DNA of 64,000 nt, taken from assembly GCF_014644535.1 (NCBI RefSeq), contig NZ_BMKW01000004.1:62001-126000 (forward strand), in the 5' to 3' direction. The position numbers were made by a program, and so were the translations under genes. The DNA comes from Neoroseomonas lacus (lineage in GTDB: Bacteria; Pseudomonadota; Alphaproteobacteria; Acetobacterales; Acetobacteraceae). The notes below the pieces were generated by a model. It was given only the letters and a program-made list of their open reading frames with translations. It was not told the origin of the DNA and ran no database searches. Positions 23,469 to 33,559 of the stretch are shown piece after piece. Position 1 is the stretch's first letter. Each line of letters opens with the position of its first letter.

Positions 23469-25967
23469 ATGGCTCTCGTCATTCTCGACCCCAATCTCGA
23501 AGGCGAGGCCGGTCACCACCTGGCCTATGACATGGCGATCGCGCGGGAGGCGCGGGCGCGCGGGGAGGCGGTGACGATCATCGCCCATCGCCGCTACGCC
23601 GGCAGCGGGATCGATGGCGTGCGCATCCTGCCGCATTTCTCCGCCAGCACTTACGCCACGATGCACAAGGACCCGGTCACCGGCGCGATGGATGACTGGC
23701 GCGCCTTCAACGACCTGCTGCAATCCGAACTGGCCTTGCTGCCGCGCCCGGAGTTCCGCCCGACCGATGCGGTGCTGGTGCCGACCACCACCGAGAACCA
23801 CCTCGCCGGCTATATCGGCTGGATGAAGACCTTCGACCCGCTGGAGGCGCCGCTTTTCCTGCTGCACCTGATGTTCCCCTCCGGCATCACGGTCGATGCG
23901 GCGGGGCAGGAGGTGGTCGAGGACCCGCTGCGCGCGCTGTTCTACCGCTTGGCCGACCGCGCCGCGCAGGAGGAAGGCCCGCCGGTGCATCTGTTCGCCA
24001 GCGGCGGCCAGCACGCGACCGAGTTCAGCGCCCTGTTCCGCCGCCCCGTCGCCGCGCATCCGCTGCCGATCCGCCCGGAGCCCGGGCCGGCGCCGGCCGA
24101 GCGGCCGCGTCGCGTGCTGCTGTTCGCCGGCGATGCGCGGATCGACAAGGGCGTGGGGCTGCTGCCGGCGCTGGTGCCCCAGCTCGCCACGGCGCATCCG
24201 GATTGGACGCTGGTCGCGCATGTGAATGGCCATACCGCCTGGGGCGAGGCCCGCGCGGCGGTCGAGGCGCTGCAGGCGCTGCCGGCCACGGTGCCGAACC
24301 TCGAACTCGCCGGCGGCAGGCTGTTGCCCGAAGACTACCTCGCCTTGGCGCGGGGTGTCGGCATCGCGCTGTTTCCCTATGACCCGGTACTGTACCGGCG
24401 GAAATCCTCGGGCGTGTTGTGGGAGGCGATCAGCCTCGGCACGCCGGTGGTGGTGCCGGCCGGGACCTGGCTGGAGAATGAGGCGCGGTATTGGGGCGCC
24501 GGCCATGTCGCCTATGCCGAGCACAGTGCCGCCGGCATCGCCGCCGCCTTTGCCGCCGCCCTGCCGCGCATCGATGAGCTGGCCGCCGCCTCCGCCGCCG
24601 CGGCACGGCGGTATCGCGCGGCCAATGGCGCCCCGGCGCTGATCGACCAGATCGCCGGGCTGTGGGTGCGGCACAAGGCGGCGGCGAGCCTGGTGGCACG
24701 ACCGGGCAGCCTGGCGATCGACCTCACGCGGCTGGATGGCGGCTGGCACCGGCCGGAACCGCTGGACGGGCGCACCGTGCGCTGGGCGATGCAGGAACCG
24801 GCCATCGCCTTCGACTGGCCCTTCGACGAGGCGTGGCAGCTCGACATCTCGCTGCTGTCCTTCTTCGGGGAGGAGCAGCTCGACCGGATCGAACTGCAGG
24901 GCACCGAGTTGCCGGTGACGATGAGCTGGCAGCGCGACGGGCGCGGCGCCCGGCTGGCAGTGCGCGGGCCGGGGCCGGGACGGGCGAAGCCGCGCATCGA
25001 ATTGCGCTTGCGGCTGCCCTACACCTACCGGCCGCCCAATGATTCGCGGGACCTCGGCGTGCTGGTCGGCGCCATGCAGGTCGGCCTGGCGGCGAGTGCC
25101 GGTGCAGCCGCCAGCGCCGCGACCGACCCGTCGCTGGCGCCGGTGCTGCGGGTCACCGGTGCCGAGGTGGCGGGCGGTGGATGGCCGCTGGCCCCAGCGA
25201 TCGGCGGAGTGCTGCACGCCGCCGCGGACCGGCCCTGCGCCGTGGCGTTCCGGCTGCGCTGCGACCCGCCGGCGCCACCACCGGCTGTCATGCTGGAATT
25301 GGCGGGGGCCGCGGCCCGGCTGCATCTGGCGCCGGAGGGGGAGGGGGTCTGGCTCGGCACCGCGATGCTGCCGCCGGCGCTGCTGCGCGCCGGGGGCGAT
25401 CGGGCCGCGTGGGAACTGGTGTGCGAACCGGCCGAGGGCCAGGCGGTGACGCTGCTGTCGGCCACGGCGAGCCGCCTGGCCGGTACGACGCGCCCGCTCG
25501 TTGCCGCCGAGATCGCGCCGCCGGCACCGGCACCGGCACCGTCGCCCAGCGAGCCGCCGCCCGCCGCGTTGCCGTTCGGCGCGCCACGGCTGCGCTGGGA
25601 CCTGTCGCAAGGGATCGGGCCATCGGAGGGACCCTTCCCGGATCTCGACGTGCCGGCGGATGTGCGCTGGGTGGTGGCGCGCGAGGCGCGGCTGGTGGTG
25701 GAGGCCAGTGCGGCGGGGCCAGCGCAGCTGGTCCTGCGCTACCGCTGCCTGCTGCCGCGCCAGGGCATGCGCGTGACGCTGGAGGGCGGCACGCCCATCC
25801 AGGTGGAGATTGAGGGCGCGGGGCTGCGCCAGTCCGGCGAGATCGTGCTCGACCTGATGCTGCGGCCCGGGGCAAACGACGTGGCGCTCGCCTTCTCGGG
25901 CGGGGTGCGCGAGCCGGGGACCGGGCGCGAGCTGGTGCTGCTGCTGGAGCAGGCCGGCTTCGCCTGA
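23469..25967 (+). CDS. GT-B glycosyltransferase fused to C-terminal beta-rich modules
   Basis: An 832-residue protein with AGGA six bases before its ATG. Residues 1-400 form a GT-B enzyme: LDPNLEGEAGHHLAYDMAIA (N-terminal Rossmann unit), RRVLLFAGDARIDKGVGLLP (second unit) and KSSGVLWEAISLGTPVVVPA, the EX7E-like donor site. From about 415 on comes beta-rich sequence with phrases LDGGWHRPEPLDGRTVRWA and RPPNDSRDLGVLVGAMQV, a pattern recurring in polysaccharide-associated proteins. A Pro/Ala linker (about 690-710) leads to a final ~120-residue beta module. The added modules may bind carbohydrate; this is inference. No export signal is visible. Confidence 0.75.
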   Translation: MALVILDPNLEGEAGHHLAYDMAIAREARARGEAVTIIAHRRYAGSGIDGVRILPHFSASTYATMHKDPVTGAMDDWRAFNDLLQSELALLPRPEFRPTDAVLVPTTTENHLAGYIGWMKTFDPLEAPLFLLHLMFPSGITVDAAGQEVVEDPLRALFYRLADRAAQEEGPPVHLFASGGQHATEFSALFRRPVAAHPLPIRPEPGPAPAERPRRVLLFAGDARIDKGVGLLPALVPQLATAHPDWTLVAHVNGHTAWGEARAAVEALQALPATVPNLELAGGRLLPEDYLALARGVGIALFPYDPVLYRRKSSGVLWEAISLGTPVVVPAGTWLENEARYWGAGHVAYAEHSAAGIAAAFAAALPRIDELAAASAAAARRYRAANGAPALIDQIAGLWVRHKAAASLVARPGSLAIDLTRLDGGWHRPEPLDGRTVRWAMQEPAIAFDWPFDEAWQLDISLLSFFGEEQLDRIELQGTELPVTMSWQRDGRGARLAVRGPGPGRAKPRIELRLRLPYTYRPPNDSRDLGVLVGAMQVGLAASAGAAASAATDPSLAPVLRVTGAEVAGGGWPLAPAIGGVLHAAADRPCAVAFRLRCDPPAPPPAVMLELAGAAARLHLAPEGEGVWLGTAMLPPALLRAGGDRAAWELVCEPAEGQAVTLLSATASRLAGTTRPLVAAEIAPPAPAPAPSPSEPPPAALPFGAPRLRWDLSQGIGPSEGPFPDLDVPADVRWVVAREARLVVEASAAGPAQLVLRYRCLLPRQGMRVTLEGGTPIQVEIEGAGLRQSGEIVLDLMLRPGANDVALAFSGGVREPGTGRELVLLLEQAGFA

Positions 25968-26064
25968 GGACGGCTGTCGACCGCCTGCTCAGGGCCTGCG
26001 CGCGGCCACGCCGCAGGGGGCGTGTCGCGGCGCCCGGCGGTGCCCCGGCGCGCGCCCGATGCTG

Positions 26065-27960
26065 TCAGCGCATCGCCCCCTTCAGCACCTCGCCCACCTC
26101 ATCGAGGATCATCGGGTCGTCGATCGTCGGCGGCACCACGTAGTCGTCGCCATCGGCAATCTTGCGCAAGGTCGCGCGCAGGATCTTGCCTGAGCGCGTC
26201 TTGGGCAGCCGCGCGACGACGCGCGCCTCCTTGAAGGCGGCGACTGGGCCGATGCGGTCGCGCACCATGGCGATCAGTTCGCGGCCGATCTCGGCCTCGG
26301 TCTTGGTCACGCCGTGCTTGAGCACCACCAGGCCCAGCGGCACCTGGCCCTTCAGCGTGTCGCGCACGCCGACCACGGCGCATTCGGCGACATCGGGGTG
26401 CGCCGCCAGCACCTCCTCCATCGCGCCGGTCGAGAGGCGATGCCCGGCGACGTTGATGATGTCGTCGGTGCGCGACATCACCCAGACATAGCCCTCGGCA
26501 TCGATCATCCCGGCATCGGCGGTCGAGTAGAAGCCGGGGAAGGCGGAGAGATAGGCTTCGCGGAAGCGGTCATCGGCGTTGAAGAGGGTGGGCAGGGCCG
26601 AGGGCGGCAGCGGCAGGCGGATCGCCAGCGAGCCGATCTGCCCCTGCGGCACTTCCTGATGCGCCTCGTCCAGCACCACCACATCGTAGCCTGGCGCAGG
26701 CTTGCCGCCGGAGCCGGGGCGGGTGGGGAACAGGCCCAGGCCGCGGAAATTGCCGGTGATGGTCCAGCCCGTCTCCGTCTGCCACCAATGGTCCACCACG
26801 GGCTTGTGCAACAGGCCTTCCGACCAGGTGATGGTGTCGGGATCGCAGCGCTCGCCGGCGAGAAACAGGGCGTCGAGCTTCGACAGGTCGTAGCGTTTCA
26901 GCAGCGTGCCGTCCGGGTCTTCCTTCTTGATGGCGCGGATCGCGGTCGGTGCGGTGAACAGCACCTTGACGCCATGCTGTTCGCAGACCCGCCAAAAGGT
27001 GCCGGCATCCGGCGTGCCGACCGGCTTGCCCTCGAACAGCACGGTGGTGCAGCCGGCCAGCAGAGGCGCGTAGACGATATAGGAATGGCCGACCACCCAG
27101 CCGACATCTGAGGCCGCCCAGAACACGTCGCCGGCGCCGACGCCATAGACCATCGCCATCGAATGCCGCAGCGCGACGGCGTGACCGCCATTGTCGCGCA
27201 GGATGCCCTTGGGCGCGCCGGTCGTCCCAGATGTGTAGAGGATATAGAGCGGGTCGGTCGCCTCGACGCTGACGCAGGGGTGGGGCGTGGCGGCCGCCAT
27301 GGCGTCGAGCAGGTCCGCGTCGCGCCCCGGCGTCAGCTCGCAGAGGCATTCCGGGCGTTGCAGGATGAGCACCGCCGTCGGCTTGTGCGGGGACAGGCCG
27401 ATCGCGGCATCGATCAGCGGCTTGTATTTGACGATGCGGCCGGGTTCGAGCCCGCAGGAGGCGGTGACGATGGCGCGCGGTTTCGCATCGGCGATGCGGG
27501 TAGCGAGTTCCGCCGCCGCGAAGCCGCCGAACACCACCGAATGCACCGCGCCGAGCCGCGCGCAGGCCAGCATGGCGATGGCGGCTTCGGGGACCATCGG
27601 CATGTAGATGATGACGCGCTCGCCCTTGGTCACGCCGCGTTCGGCCAGCGCGCCGGCCAGCCGGGCGACGCGGTCGAGCAGGTCGGCATAGGTGATGGTC
27701 TCGACCTGGCCGGTCATCGGGCTGTCCCAGATGATGGCAGGGCGCGCCCCGTGGCCGGCGGCGACGTGGCGGTCCACGGCGTTGTGGCAGGTGTTCAGCC
27801 AGCCGCCGGGAAACCAGCGGCCATAGACGCCGAGCGCGGGGTCGAAGGTCCGTTCGGGCGGCTTGTCCCAGGCGATGCCGCCGGCCGCCTCAGCCCAGAA
27901 GGCCTGCGGGTCGCGGCGCCACGCCGCATGGGTCGCGTCATAGCCTGTTGCGCCGGTCAT
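26065..27960 (-). CDS. prpE: Propionyl/acetyl-CoA synthetase (PrpE-like acyl-CoA ligase)
   Basis: A 631-residue AMP-forming ligase that activates a short-chain acid to its CoA thioester through an acyl-adenylate. The ATP loop is [39 protein letters not shown] and [32 protein letters not shown] are core motifs, and [14 protein letters not shown] carries the catalytic lysine that is commonly acetylated. An N-terminal ACAS_N-like region ([20 protein letters not shown]) favours PrpE over Acs. The ATG at 27960 has AGGGA/AGGA sequence just upstream; a longer frame adds 45 non-homologous codons. It is divergent from the symporter operon, which likely imports its substrate. Confidence 0.88.
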   Translation of the reverse strand: MTGATGYDATHAAWRRDPQAFWAEAAGGIAWDKPPERTFDPALGVYGRWFPGGWLNTCHNAVDRHVAAGHGARPAIIWDSPMTGQVETITYADLLDRVARLAGALAERGVTKGERVIIYMPMVPEAAIAMLACARLGAVHSVVFGGFAAAELATRIADAKPRAIVTASCGLEPGRIVKYKPLIDAAIGLSPHKPTAVLILQRPECLCELTPGRDADLLDAMAAATPHPCVSVEATDPLYILYTSGTTGAPKGILRDNGGHAVALRHSMAMVYGVGAGDVFWAASDVGWVVGHSYIVYAPLLAGCTTVLFEGKPVGTPDAGTFWRVCEQHGVKVLFTAPTAIRAIKKEDPDGTLLKRYDLSKLDALFLAGERCDPDTITWSEGLLHKPVVDHWWQTETGWTITGNFRGLGLFPTRPGSGGKPAPGYDVVVLDEAHQEVPQGQIGSLAIRLPLPPSALPTLFNADDRFREAYLSAFPGFYSTADAGMIDAEGYVWVMSRTDDIINVAGHRLSTGAMEEVLAAHPDVAECAVVGVRDTLKGQVPLGLVVLKHGVTKTEAEIGRELIAMVRDRIGPVAAFKEARVVARLPKTRSGKILRATLRKIADGDDYVVPPTIDDPMILDEVGEVLKGAMR

Positions 27961-28266
27961 TCCTGGGTTTCCCTGCCGTTCATCGTCCCTGTGGCCGGAG
28001 CCTGGACCGCCGGCCGCAGCGCAGGCAAGTGACGAAGGGCGCCACCCGGCGCGTTGGCATGGATCAGCCACGCCGGGTGCCGTCCTCCGGACCACCCGGC
28101 CGGAGGGCTACGCTCCCGTATCGCGAACACCGCGTCGGGGCCACTGCCGGGTTTGCCTGGCGCTGTTCCGGCTTGCGCCAGATCAACATGAGGGCTGCTG
28201 CCAACACCTATGGGGCAGCAAGGCTCCTTGCCGGAACGGGGCCCGCACAAATCAGGAGGGTGGCCG
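27961..28266. other. 306-bp divergent regulatory region between prpE and the symporter operon
   Basis: No gene is supported. The stretch holds a strong hairpin (28043-28079) and a further TCCGG/CCGGA inverted repeat around 28092-28110. Near its right end is a canonical AGGAGG ribosome site, 7 bases before the DUF485 start. Promoters for both divergent transcripts should lie here, but no convincing -10/-35 pair can be picked out in this GC-rich DNA. Confidence 0.4.
28043..28079. promoter_or_regulatory. Hairpin or operator-like inverted repeat upstream of prpE and actP
   Basis: CACCCGGCG (28043-28051) pairs perfectly with CGCCGGGTG (28071-28079); inside, TGGC (28055-28058) pairs with GCCA (28067-28070) around an 8-base loop. 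Nothing T-rich follows, so it is not a standard terminator. It could be a regulator site for the shared promoter region or a leader hairpin of prpE mRNA. Confidence 0.4.
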
Positions 28267-28575
28267 ATGACCGACGAACCGCATCTGCGGATCCTGCGGA
28301 ATGCACAGTTTCAGGACCTGGTCCGACGGAGATCCCGGTTTGCCTGGACCCTCGCGGTCCTGATGCTCGTGATCTATTTCGGCTTCATCGCCCTGGTGGC
28401 TTTCGACAAGCCCCTGTTGGCCATGAAGATCGGAGCCGGCGTCACCTCCCTCGGCATCGTGCTGGGTCTGGCGGTGATCATCGCCGCCTTTCTCCTGACA
28501 GGCATCTATGTCCGCCGGGCCAACAGCGAGTTCGACGCGTTGACCGCCCGCCTCAATGCGGAGCTGCAGCCATGA
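28267..28575 (+). CDS. DUF485 family membrane protein, small partner of acetate symporter
   Basis: A 102-residue protein with two membrane segments, [18 protein letters not shown] (about 29-46) and [20 protein letters not shown] (about 62-81). The N-terminal helix [17 protein letters not shown] is typical of DUF485 (YjcH-like) proteins. These are encoded directly before ActP-type cation/acetate symporters. The start is the ATG with AGGAGG seven bases upstream. The stop overlaps the symporter start (ATGA), so both subunits are translationally coupled. Confidence 0.9.
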   Translation: MTDEPHLRILRNAQFQDLVRRRSRFAWTLAVLMLVIYFGFIALVAFDKPLLAMKIGAGVTSLGIVLGLAVIIAAFLLTGIYVRRANSEFDALTARLNAELQP

Positions 28576-30269
28576 GGCGCTTCCTTTGGGTCTCCGCGCT
28601 GGCGGCGGCAATCGGCACGCTGGCCCATTTTGGGCTCGCCCACGCCGCTGGCGCGCTCGAGGGTGCGGTTGACCGCCAGGCCCTGAACTGGGCCGCCATC
28701 ATCATGTTCTTCCTGTTCGTCCTCGGCACGCTCGGCATCACTTATCGCGCCGCGATGCAGACGCGCTCGGCGGCCGATTTCTATGCCGCGGGCGGCGGCA
28801 TCACCGGCTTCCAGAACGGTCTTGCCATCGCCGGGGACTACATGTCGGCGGCATCGTTCCTGGGCATCTCCGGCCTCGTCTTCAGCTCCGGCTTCGACGG
28901 GCTGATCTATTCCATCGGCTTCCTGGTCGGTTGGCCGGTGATCCTGTTCCTGATCGCCGAGCGCCTGCGCAATCTCGGCAAGTTCACCTTCGCCGACGTC
29001 GCCTCCTTCCGATTGGAGCCGACCTCGATCCGCATCCTGTCGGCGACCGGCACGCTGGTCGTGGTCGCCTTCTACCTGATCGCCCAGATGGTCGGGGCGG
29101 GGAAGCTGATCCAGTTGCTGTTCGGGATGGAATACCTCTACGCCGTGGTGATCGTCGGCGTGCTGATGATCGTCTATGTCGCCTTCGGCGGCATGAAGGC
29201 GACGACCTGGGTGCAGATCATCAAGGCCTGCCTGCTGCTCGCCGGTGCGACCTTCATGGCCTTCATGGTGATGCAGCGCTACGGCTTCAGCCCCGAGGCG
29301 ATGTTCGCCGACGCCGTCCGCATCCATCCGCGCCACGATGCCATCATGGCGCCGGGGGCGCTGGTGTCGGACCCCGTATCGGCGATCTCGCTCGGCCTCG
29401 CGCTGATGTTCGGCACGGCGGGGTTGCCGCACATCCTGATGCGCTTCTTCACCGTCGCCGACGCCAGGGCGGCACGGAAGTCGGTGTTCTACGCGACGGG
29501 CTTCATCGCGTATTTCTACATCCTGACCTTCATCATCGGCTTCGGCGCCATCACCTTCCTGATGACCGACGACAGCTTCTACACCGCTGGTGCGGGCGGG
29601 GTGATCAACCGCGTTGGCGGCCTGATCGGCGGCACCAACATGGCGGCGATCCACCTGGCCAATGCGGTGGGCGGCTCGTTCTTCCTCGGCTTCATCTCGG
29701 CGGTGGCCTTCGCGACCATCCTCGCGGTGGTGGCGGGGCTGACGCTCGCCGGCGCCTCGGCCGTGTCGCACGACCTCTATGCCGAGGTCATCGCCCGCGG
29801 ACATTCCAACGAGCAGAAGGAGGTGCGCATCTCGAAGCTCTCGGCGGTGGTGATCGGCATCGTTGCCATTGTGCTCGGCTACGTGTTCGAGAACCAGAAC
29901 GTCGCCTTCATGGTGGGCCTGGCCTTCGCGGTCGCTGCATCCTGCAACTTCCCGGTGCTGCTGATGTCGGTGTTCTGGAAAGGCACGACGACGCGCGGTT
30001 CGCTGATCGGCGGCTTCCTCGGCCTGACCAGTGCGGTCGCCATGGTGATTCTGTCGAAGGCGGTCTGGGTGCAGACGCTGGGCTATTCGCAGGCGATCTT
30101 CCCCTACGACAATCCGGCGCTGTTCTCGATGACCATTGCCTTCGTCGGCATCTGGCTGTTCTCGAAGATGGACAGCAGCGTGCAGGCGAGAGCCGAGCAG
30201 GCCGCCTTCGATGCGCAATACGTGCGCTCGGAGACCGGTATCGGTGCCGCAACTGCCCATACCCACTGA
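28572..30269 (+). CDS. actP: Cation/acetate symporter, ActP-like (SSS family)
   Basis: A 565-residue sodium:solute symporter with about 13 membrane helices and a cleavable-looking first hydrophobic segment. Family marks include [31 protein letters not shown], the glycine-rich helix after [14 protein letters not shown], and [15 protein letters not shown] in the middle. It imports acetate or other short-chain acids such as propionate or glycolate with a cation. It follows DUF485 with a 4-base overlap. The divergent CoA ligase upstream and the regulatory genes downstream suggest one uptake-activation unit. Which acid is carried is not certain. Confidence 0.9.
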   Translation: MRRFLWVSALAAAIGTLAHFGLAHAAGALEGAVDRQALNWAAIIMFFLFVLGTLGITYRAAMQTRSAADFYAAGGGITGFQNGLAIAGDYMSAASFLGISGLVFSSGFDGLIYSIGFLVGWPVILFLIAERLRNLGKFTFADVASFRLEPTSIRILSATGTLVVVAFYLIAQMVGAGKLIQLLFGMEYLYAVVIVGVLMIVYVAFGGMKATTWVQIIKACLLLAGATFMAFMVMQRYGFSPEAMFADAVRIHPRHDAIMAPGALVSDPVSAISLGLALMFGTAGLPHILMRFFTVADARAARKSVFYATGFIAYFYILTFIIGFGAITFLMTDDSFYTAGAGGVINRVGGLIGGTNMAAIHLANAVGGSFFLGFISAVAFATILAVVAGLTLAGASAVSHDLYAEVIARGHSNEQKEVRISKLSAVVIGIVAIVLGYVFENQNVAFMVGLAFAVAASCNFPVLLMSVFWKGTTTRGSLIGGFLGLTSAVAMVILSKAVWVQTLGYSQAIFPYDNPALFSMTIAFVGIWLFSKMDSSVQARAEQAAFDAQYVRSETGIGAATAHTH

Positions 30270-30314
30270 AGCGCAAGGCGCGGCCCTTACCGGGGCCGCG
30301 CCGCAGCCTCCGCC

Positions 30315-32135
30315 ATGAACACGGGCTTCGACGCTCAGAACACGCCCTTCGACCGCCTGACGCAACAGGAGGCGGAGGAACTGCGCGCCGCGGCCGACAT
30401 CGGCTATTTCAGCCCCGGGGAGACGATCATCGCCCGCGGGCGTCCCACCGATTTCCTGCATGTCGTCATCAAGGGCGCCGTGGAAGCGCGCGACGGCGAG
30501 GCCCTGCAGGCCGTGTTCGGCCCGCGCGACAGCTTCGACAGCCGCGCCCTGGTGCATGGCGCCGCCGGCGAGGATTTCGTCGCCGCCGAGGAGACGCTCT
30601 GCTACCTCATTCCGCGCGCCACCATCCGCGGCCTGATCGCCCGCAATGCGGCCTTCGCGGCGTTCTTCTATGCCGATGTCTCGCGCAAGCTCGAAGCCTT
30701 CGCGGAGGCCCGCCGGCCGGAAGGCGGCATGGAGGCGGTGTTGCGCACCCGGGTGCGCGACGCCATGCGCCATCGCGCCGAGACGATCGAGGGCTCCGCG
30801 ACCATCGCCGAGGCCGGTGCCGCCATGCGCGATGCCGACGTGAATGCGCTGTTCGTCCGCGCGGACGGGCGCATCGGGGTCGTCACCGGCATGAACCTCG
30901 CCAAGGCGGCGGTGCTGCGCGAGTTGCCGCTGAATACGCCGGTGCGCGAGGTGACGCATTTCGACGTCATCTCCGTCGAAGCGGACGACTTCCTGTTTGA
31001 CGCGCTGCTCGCCATGACACGATCCGCCAAGCGCCGCCTCGCCGTGCGCGACGGCGAGGCCTGGGTCGGCTTCCTCGAGGATATCGACCTGCTCGGCCAG
31101 TTCGCCGGGAACTCGCAGCTCATTCCCGGGCGTATCGCTGGCGCCCGCAGCGTGGCCGAGCTCGCGGCGCCCGCCCGCGCGATCCAGGACCAGGTGGAGC
31201 GGCTCTGGCGCCAGGGCGTCAAGGTGGAGGCGATTGCCGAGATCACCTCCGATCTCAATCGCCGGCTCCTTGTCCGCCTGTTCGACCTGGTCGCGCCGCC
31301 CTCCATCCGCGATCAGGGCTGCCTGATCCTCATGGGCAGCGAGGGGCGCGGCGAGCAGACCGTGCGGACCGACCAGGACAACGGCCTGCTGCTGGCGGCA
31401 CCGGTGCCGGACCCGGAGCTCGCCGCCTTCCGGGAGGCCTTTTCGGGCGCGCTGGACAGGTTCGGCTTCCCGCCCTGCCCGGGCAACGTCATGGTCCGCA
31501 ATCCGGTCTGGTCGCAGACGCTGGACGGCATGGTCCGGCAGTTGCGACGCTGGATCCAGGACCGCACGCCGGAGGCGGCGATGAACATCGCGATTTTCCT
31601 CGATGCGGTGGCGGTGACCGGCCGCGCGACGCTGCTGGAACAAGCGAAATCGGCGCTATTCGCCATGATGCGGGGGGAGGCGGCACTGATGGCGCATTTC
31701 GCGCATCTGATCGAGAGTTTCGCCACGCCGAGCCTCGGTGTGCTCAACACGCTGATGACGACCGTCGGCGTCGGCGAGGACGCGATCGATATCAAGAAGG
31801 CAGGCATCTTCCCGATCGTGCACGGCATCCGCGCCATGGCGCTCGAGCGCGGCATCGCCGCCACGGCGACCGCGGAGCGGATCGAGGCGTTGGTCGCCAT
31901 GAACGCATTGCAGGCGGAACTCGGGCGAGACCTGCTCGGGGCGCTGCGCGTTTTCATGGCCTACCGCATCACCTCCCAGATCGAGGCGGTACGGCGCGGC
32001 AATGTGGAGCAGGAATCGCTGGTCCGCCCGAGCCGGATGACCGCGGCGGACCGCGACATCCTGCGCGACTCCTTGCGCGTGGTTCGCCATTTCCGGGAGG
32101 TCATATCCACCCGGTTCAAGACATCGGTGTTCTGA
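30315..32135 (+). CDS. cNMP-binding / tandem CBS / DUF294 nucleotidyltransferase protein
   Basis: A 606-residue cytoplasmic multidomain protein. Residues ~10-125 form a cyclic-nucleotide-binding-like beta roll (YFSPGETIIARGRPTDFLHV). About 145-265 are two CBS domains (VRDAMRHRAETIEGSATIAE, VREVTHFDVISVEADDFLFD). From ~285 comes DUF294, a GlnD/GlnE-like nucleotidyltransferase with the active-site run MGSEGRGEQTVRTDQDNGLL, then the DUF294 substrate-binding C-terminal domain. All catalytic Asp residues are present. It probably senses nucleotides and adenylylates or uridylylates a target, but no target is established. It follows actP by 45 bases and overlaps the exonuclease gene (TGATG). Confidence 0.85.
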   Translation: MNTGFDAQNTPFDRLTQQEAEELRAAADIGYFSPGETIIARGRPTDFLHVVIKGAVEARDGEALQAVFGPRDSFDSRALVHGAAGEDFVAAEETLCYLIPRATIRGLIARNAAFAAFFYADVSRKLEAFAEARRPEGGMEAVLRTRVRDAMRHRAETIEGSATIAEAGAAMRDADVNALFVRADGRIGVVTGMNLAKAAVLRELPLNTPVREVTHFDVISVEADDFLFDALLAMTRSAKRRLAVRDGEAWVGFLEDIDLLGQFAGNSQLIPGRIAGARSVAELAAPARAIQDQVERLWRQGVKVEAIAEITSDLNRRLLVRLFDLVAPPSIRDQGCLILMGSEGRGEQTVRTDQDNGLLLAAPVPDPELAAFREAFSGALDRFGFPPCPGNVMVRNPVWSQTLDGMVRQLRRWIQDRTPEAAMNIAIFLDAVAVTGRATLLEQAKSALFAMMRGEAALMAHFAHLIESFATPSLGVLNTLMTTVGVGEDAIDIKKAGIFPIVHGIRAMALERGIAATATAERIEALVAMNALQAELGRDLLGALRVFMAYRITSQIEAVRRGNVEQESLVRPSRMTAADRDILRDSLRVVRHFREVISTRFKTSVF

Positions 32136-32809
32136 TGCTGCCCGCCTGGCTGCGCCATCGGCTGTGGCGCGCTGCACTCGCGGATCGCGCGTTCATGTTC
32201 CTGCTCGACCCGCCGCCGGAGGGCGAGGCCGTCTCGCTCGATTGCGAGACGACGGGTCTCGACCCTTGGGTGGACGAGATCATCGCCGTCGCCGCCGTGC
32301 GGGTGGCAGGCAGCCGCATCCTGACCAGCAGCCGCTTCGAGGCGGTGGTCCGCCCGACCCGCATGCCGGAGGCCGGTTCGATCAAGGTACATGGGTTGCG
32401 CCGGCGCGATGTCGCGGGCGGGCGACCGATGGCCGAGGTGCTGCCGGAGCTGCTGCGGTTCATCGGATCGCGGCCGCTGGTCGGCTACTATATCGATTTC
32501 GACGTGGCGATGGTGAACCGCTACGCGCTGCACCAGATCGGGGAGCGCCTGCCGAACCGGCGCATCGAGGTGTCCTCGCTCTACTACGACCGCAAATACG
32601 GCAAGGCGCCGCCCGGCACCGCGGTGGACCTGCGCTTCGCGAGCATCCGCGCCGATCTCGGCATTCCCGACCTCGGCCAGCACGATGCGCTGGCGGATGC
32701 GGTGATGGCGGCCATGATGTGGCTGCAGCTGCGCGACCTGCAGGCGCGGGGACAGCGCCTGCGCAGGGGCCGCGGCCGGGAGGCGACGGCCGCACCACTT
32801 GGCGCGTAG
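32135..32809 (+). CDS. DEDDh 3'-5' exonuclease, DnaQ-like (first copy)
   Basis: A 224-residue RNase-T/DnaQ-fold exonuclease. Motif I is VSLDCETTGLDPW, motif II is in LVGYYIDFDVAMVNRY, and motif III is GQHDALADAVMAAMM with the His/Asp pair of the DEDDh type. The N-terminus (LPAWLRHRLWRAALADRAFM) is a short helical extension. The ATG overlaps the stop of the DUF294 gene, so it is coupled to it. Related exonucleases next to DUF294 and symporter genes occur in other proteobacteria as far as I recall, but their substrate is unknown. It is not the replicative epsilon subunit by context. Confidence 0.85.
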   Translation: MLPAWLRHRLWRAALADRAFMFLLDPPPEGEAVSLDCETTGLDPWVDEIIAVAAVRVAGSRILTSSRFEAVVRPTRMPEAGSIKVHGLRRRDVAGGRPMAEVLPELLRFIGSRPLVGYYIDFDVAMVNRYALHQIGERLPNRRIEVSSLYYDRKYGKAPPGTAVDLRFASIRADLGIPDLGQHDALADAVMAAMMWLQLRDLQARGQRLRRGRGREATAAPLGA

Positions 32810-32842
32810 CATGCCGGCGGTCGCCATGGCAGGGTCGGGGTC

Positions 32843-33550
32843 ATGAGTGGGTTCATCCGCCGGATGGTCGGGGCCGTGGGCAGGGGTCTTGGCCCGACGA
32901 CACGCGAATTCCTCCGCGCGCGGGCGCATTTCCACGCGCCACTGCCGCCGGGGCCGCTGCCCTTCCAGCACTATGTCGTCTTCGACCTCGAGGCGACCGG
33001 GCTGAACCCGAGCGGCGGCGACGGCCTGCTCGCCATCGGCGCGGTGCGGCTGCGCGACATGGAGCCGGTCGAGCGCTTCGAGACCCTCGTCGATCCCGGG
33101 CGACCGATCCCGCCAGGATCGATCGCCTATCACGGCATCACCGACGCGCATGTGCGCGGCGCCCCATCCGCTCCCGAGGCGATCGCGTCCTTCATGGAAT
33201 TCGCGCAGGGCGCGGTACTGGTCGCGCACAATGCCGCCTTCGACCGTTCGCTGCTGTTCATGGAGGAGCACCGCGGCGCCCCTGCCGTGCCGAACCCCTT
33301 CCTGTGCAGCCTGGCCGTCTCCCGCTGGCTGGATCCGGAGGAGCCGGACCATTCGCTCGATGGCCTTTGCGGTCGCGCCGGGATCCTCATCGAGGGGCGG
33401 CATCAGGCGCTGGGCGATGCCGAGGCGACAGCCGTGCTCTGGGCGCACCTCCTGGCGCGTGCCGCGGCGCTTGGCGTCGAGGACCTGCAGGAGCTGATCC
33501 GACGCAGCCGCATGCTGCCCGCCATGGCGCAGACCGCGGAATACTTCTGA
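32843..33550 (+). CDS. DEDDh 3'-5' exonuclease, DnaQ-like (second copy)
   Basis: A 235-residue DnaQ-fold exonuclease, 33 bases after the first copy. Motif I is VVFDLEATGLNPSGGDGL, motif II LVAHNAAFDRSLLFMEE and motif III HQALGDAEATAVLWAHLL. Conserved intermediate phrases are FETLVDPGRPIPPGSIAYHG and ITDAHVRGAPSAPEAI. It is clearly a paralogue rather than a recent duplicate, because identity to the first copy is limited to the motifs. It converges on the second DUF294 gene with only 9 bases between stops. Function as DNA or RNA/oligonucleotide exonuclease is undetermined. Confidence 0.85.
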   Translation: MSGFIRRMVGAVGRGLGPTTREFLRARAHFHAPLPPGPLPFQHYVVFDLEATGLNPSGGDGLLAIGAVRLRDMEPVERFETLVDPGRPIPPGSIAYHGITDAHVRGAPSAPEAIASFMEFAQGAVLVAHNAAFDRSLLFMEEHRGAPAVPNPFLCSLAVSRWLDPEEPDHSLDGLCGRAGILIEGRHQALGDAEATAVLWAHLLARAAALGVEDLQELIRRSRMLPAMAQTAEYF

Positions 33551-33559
33551 TGCCCCGCC

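Noticed and set aside
28506..31643. 1045-codon open frame on the minus strand opposite actP and the DUF294 gene
   Set aside because: It is antisense to two well-supported genes. Its product is His/Arg/Asp-rich with no fold pattern, as expected from GC-rich codons read backwards.
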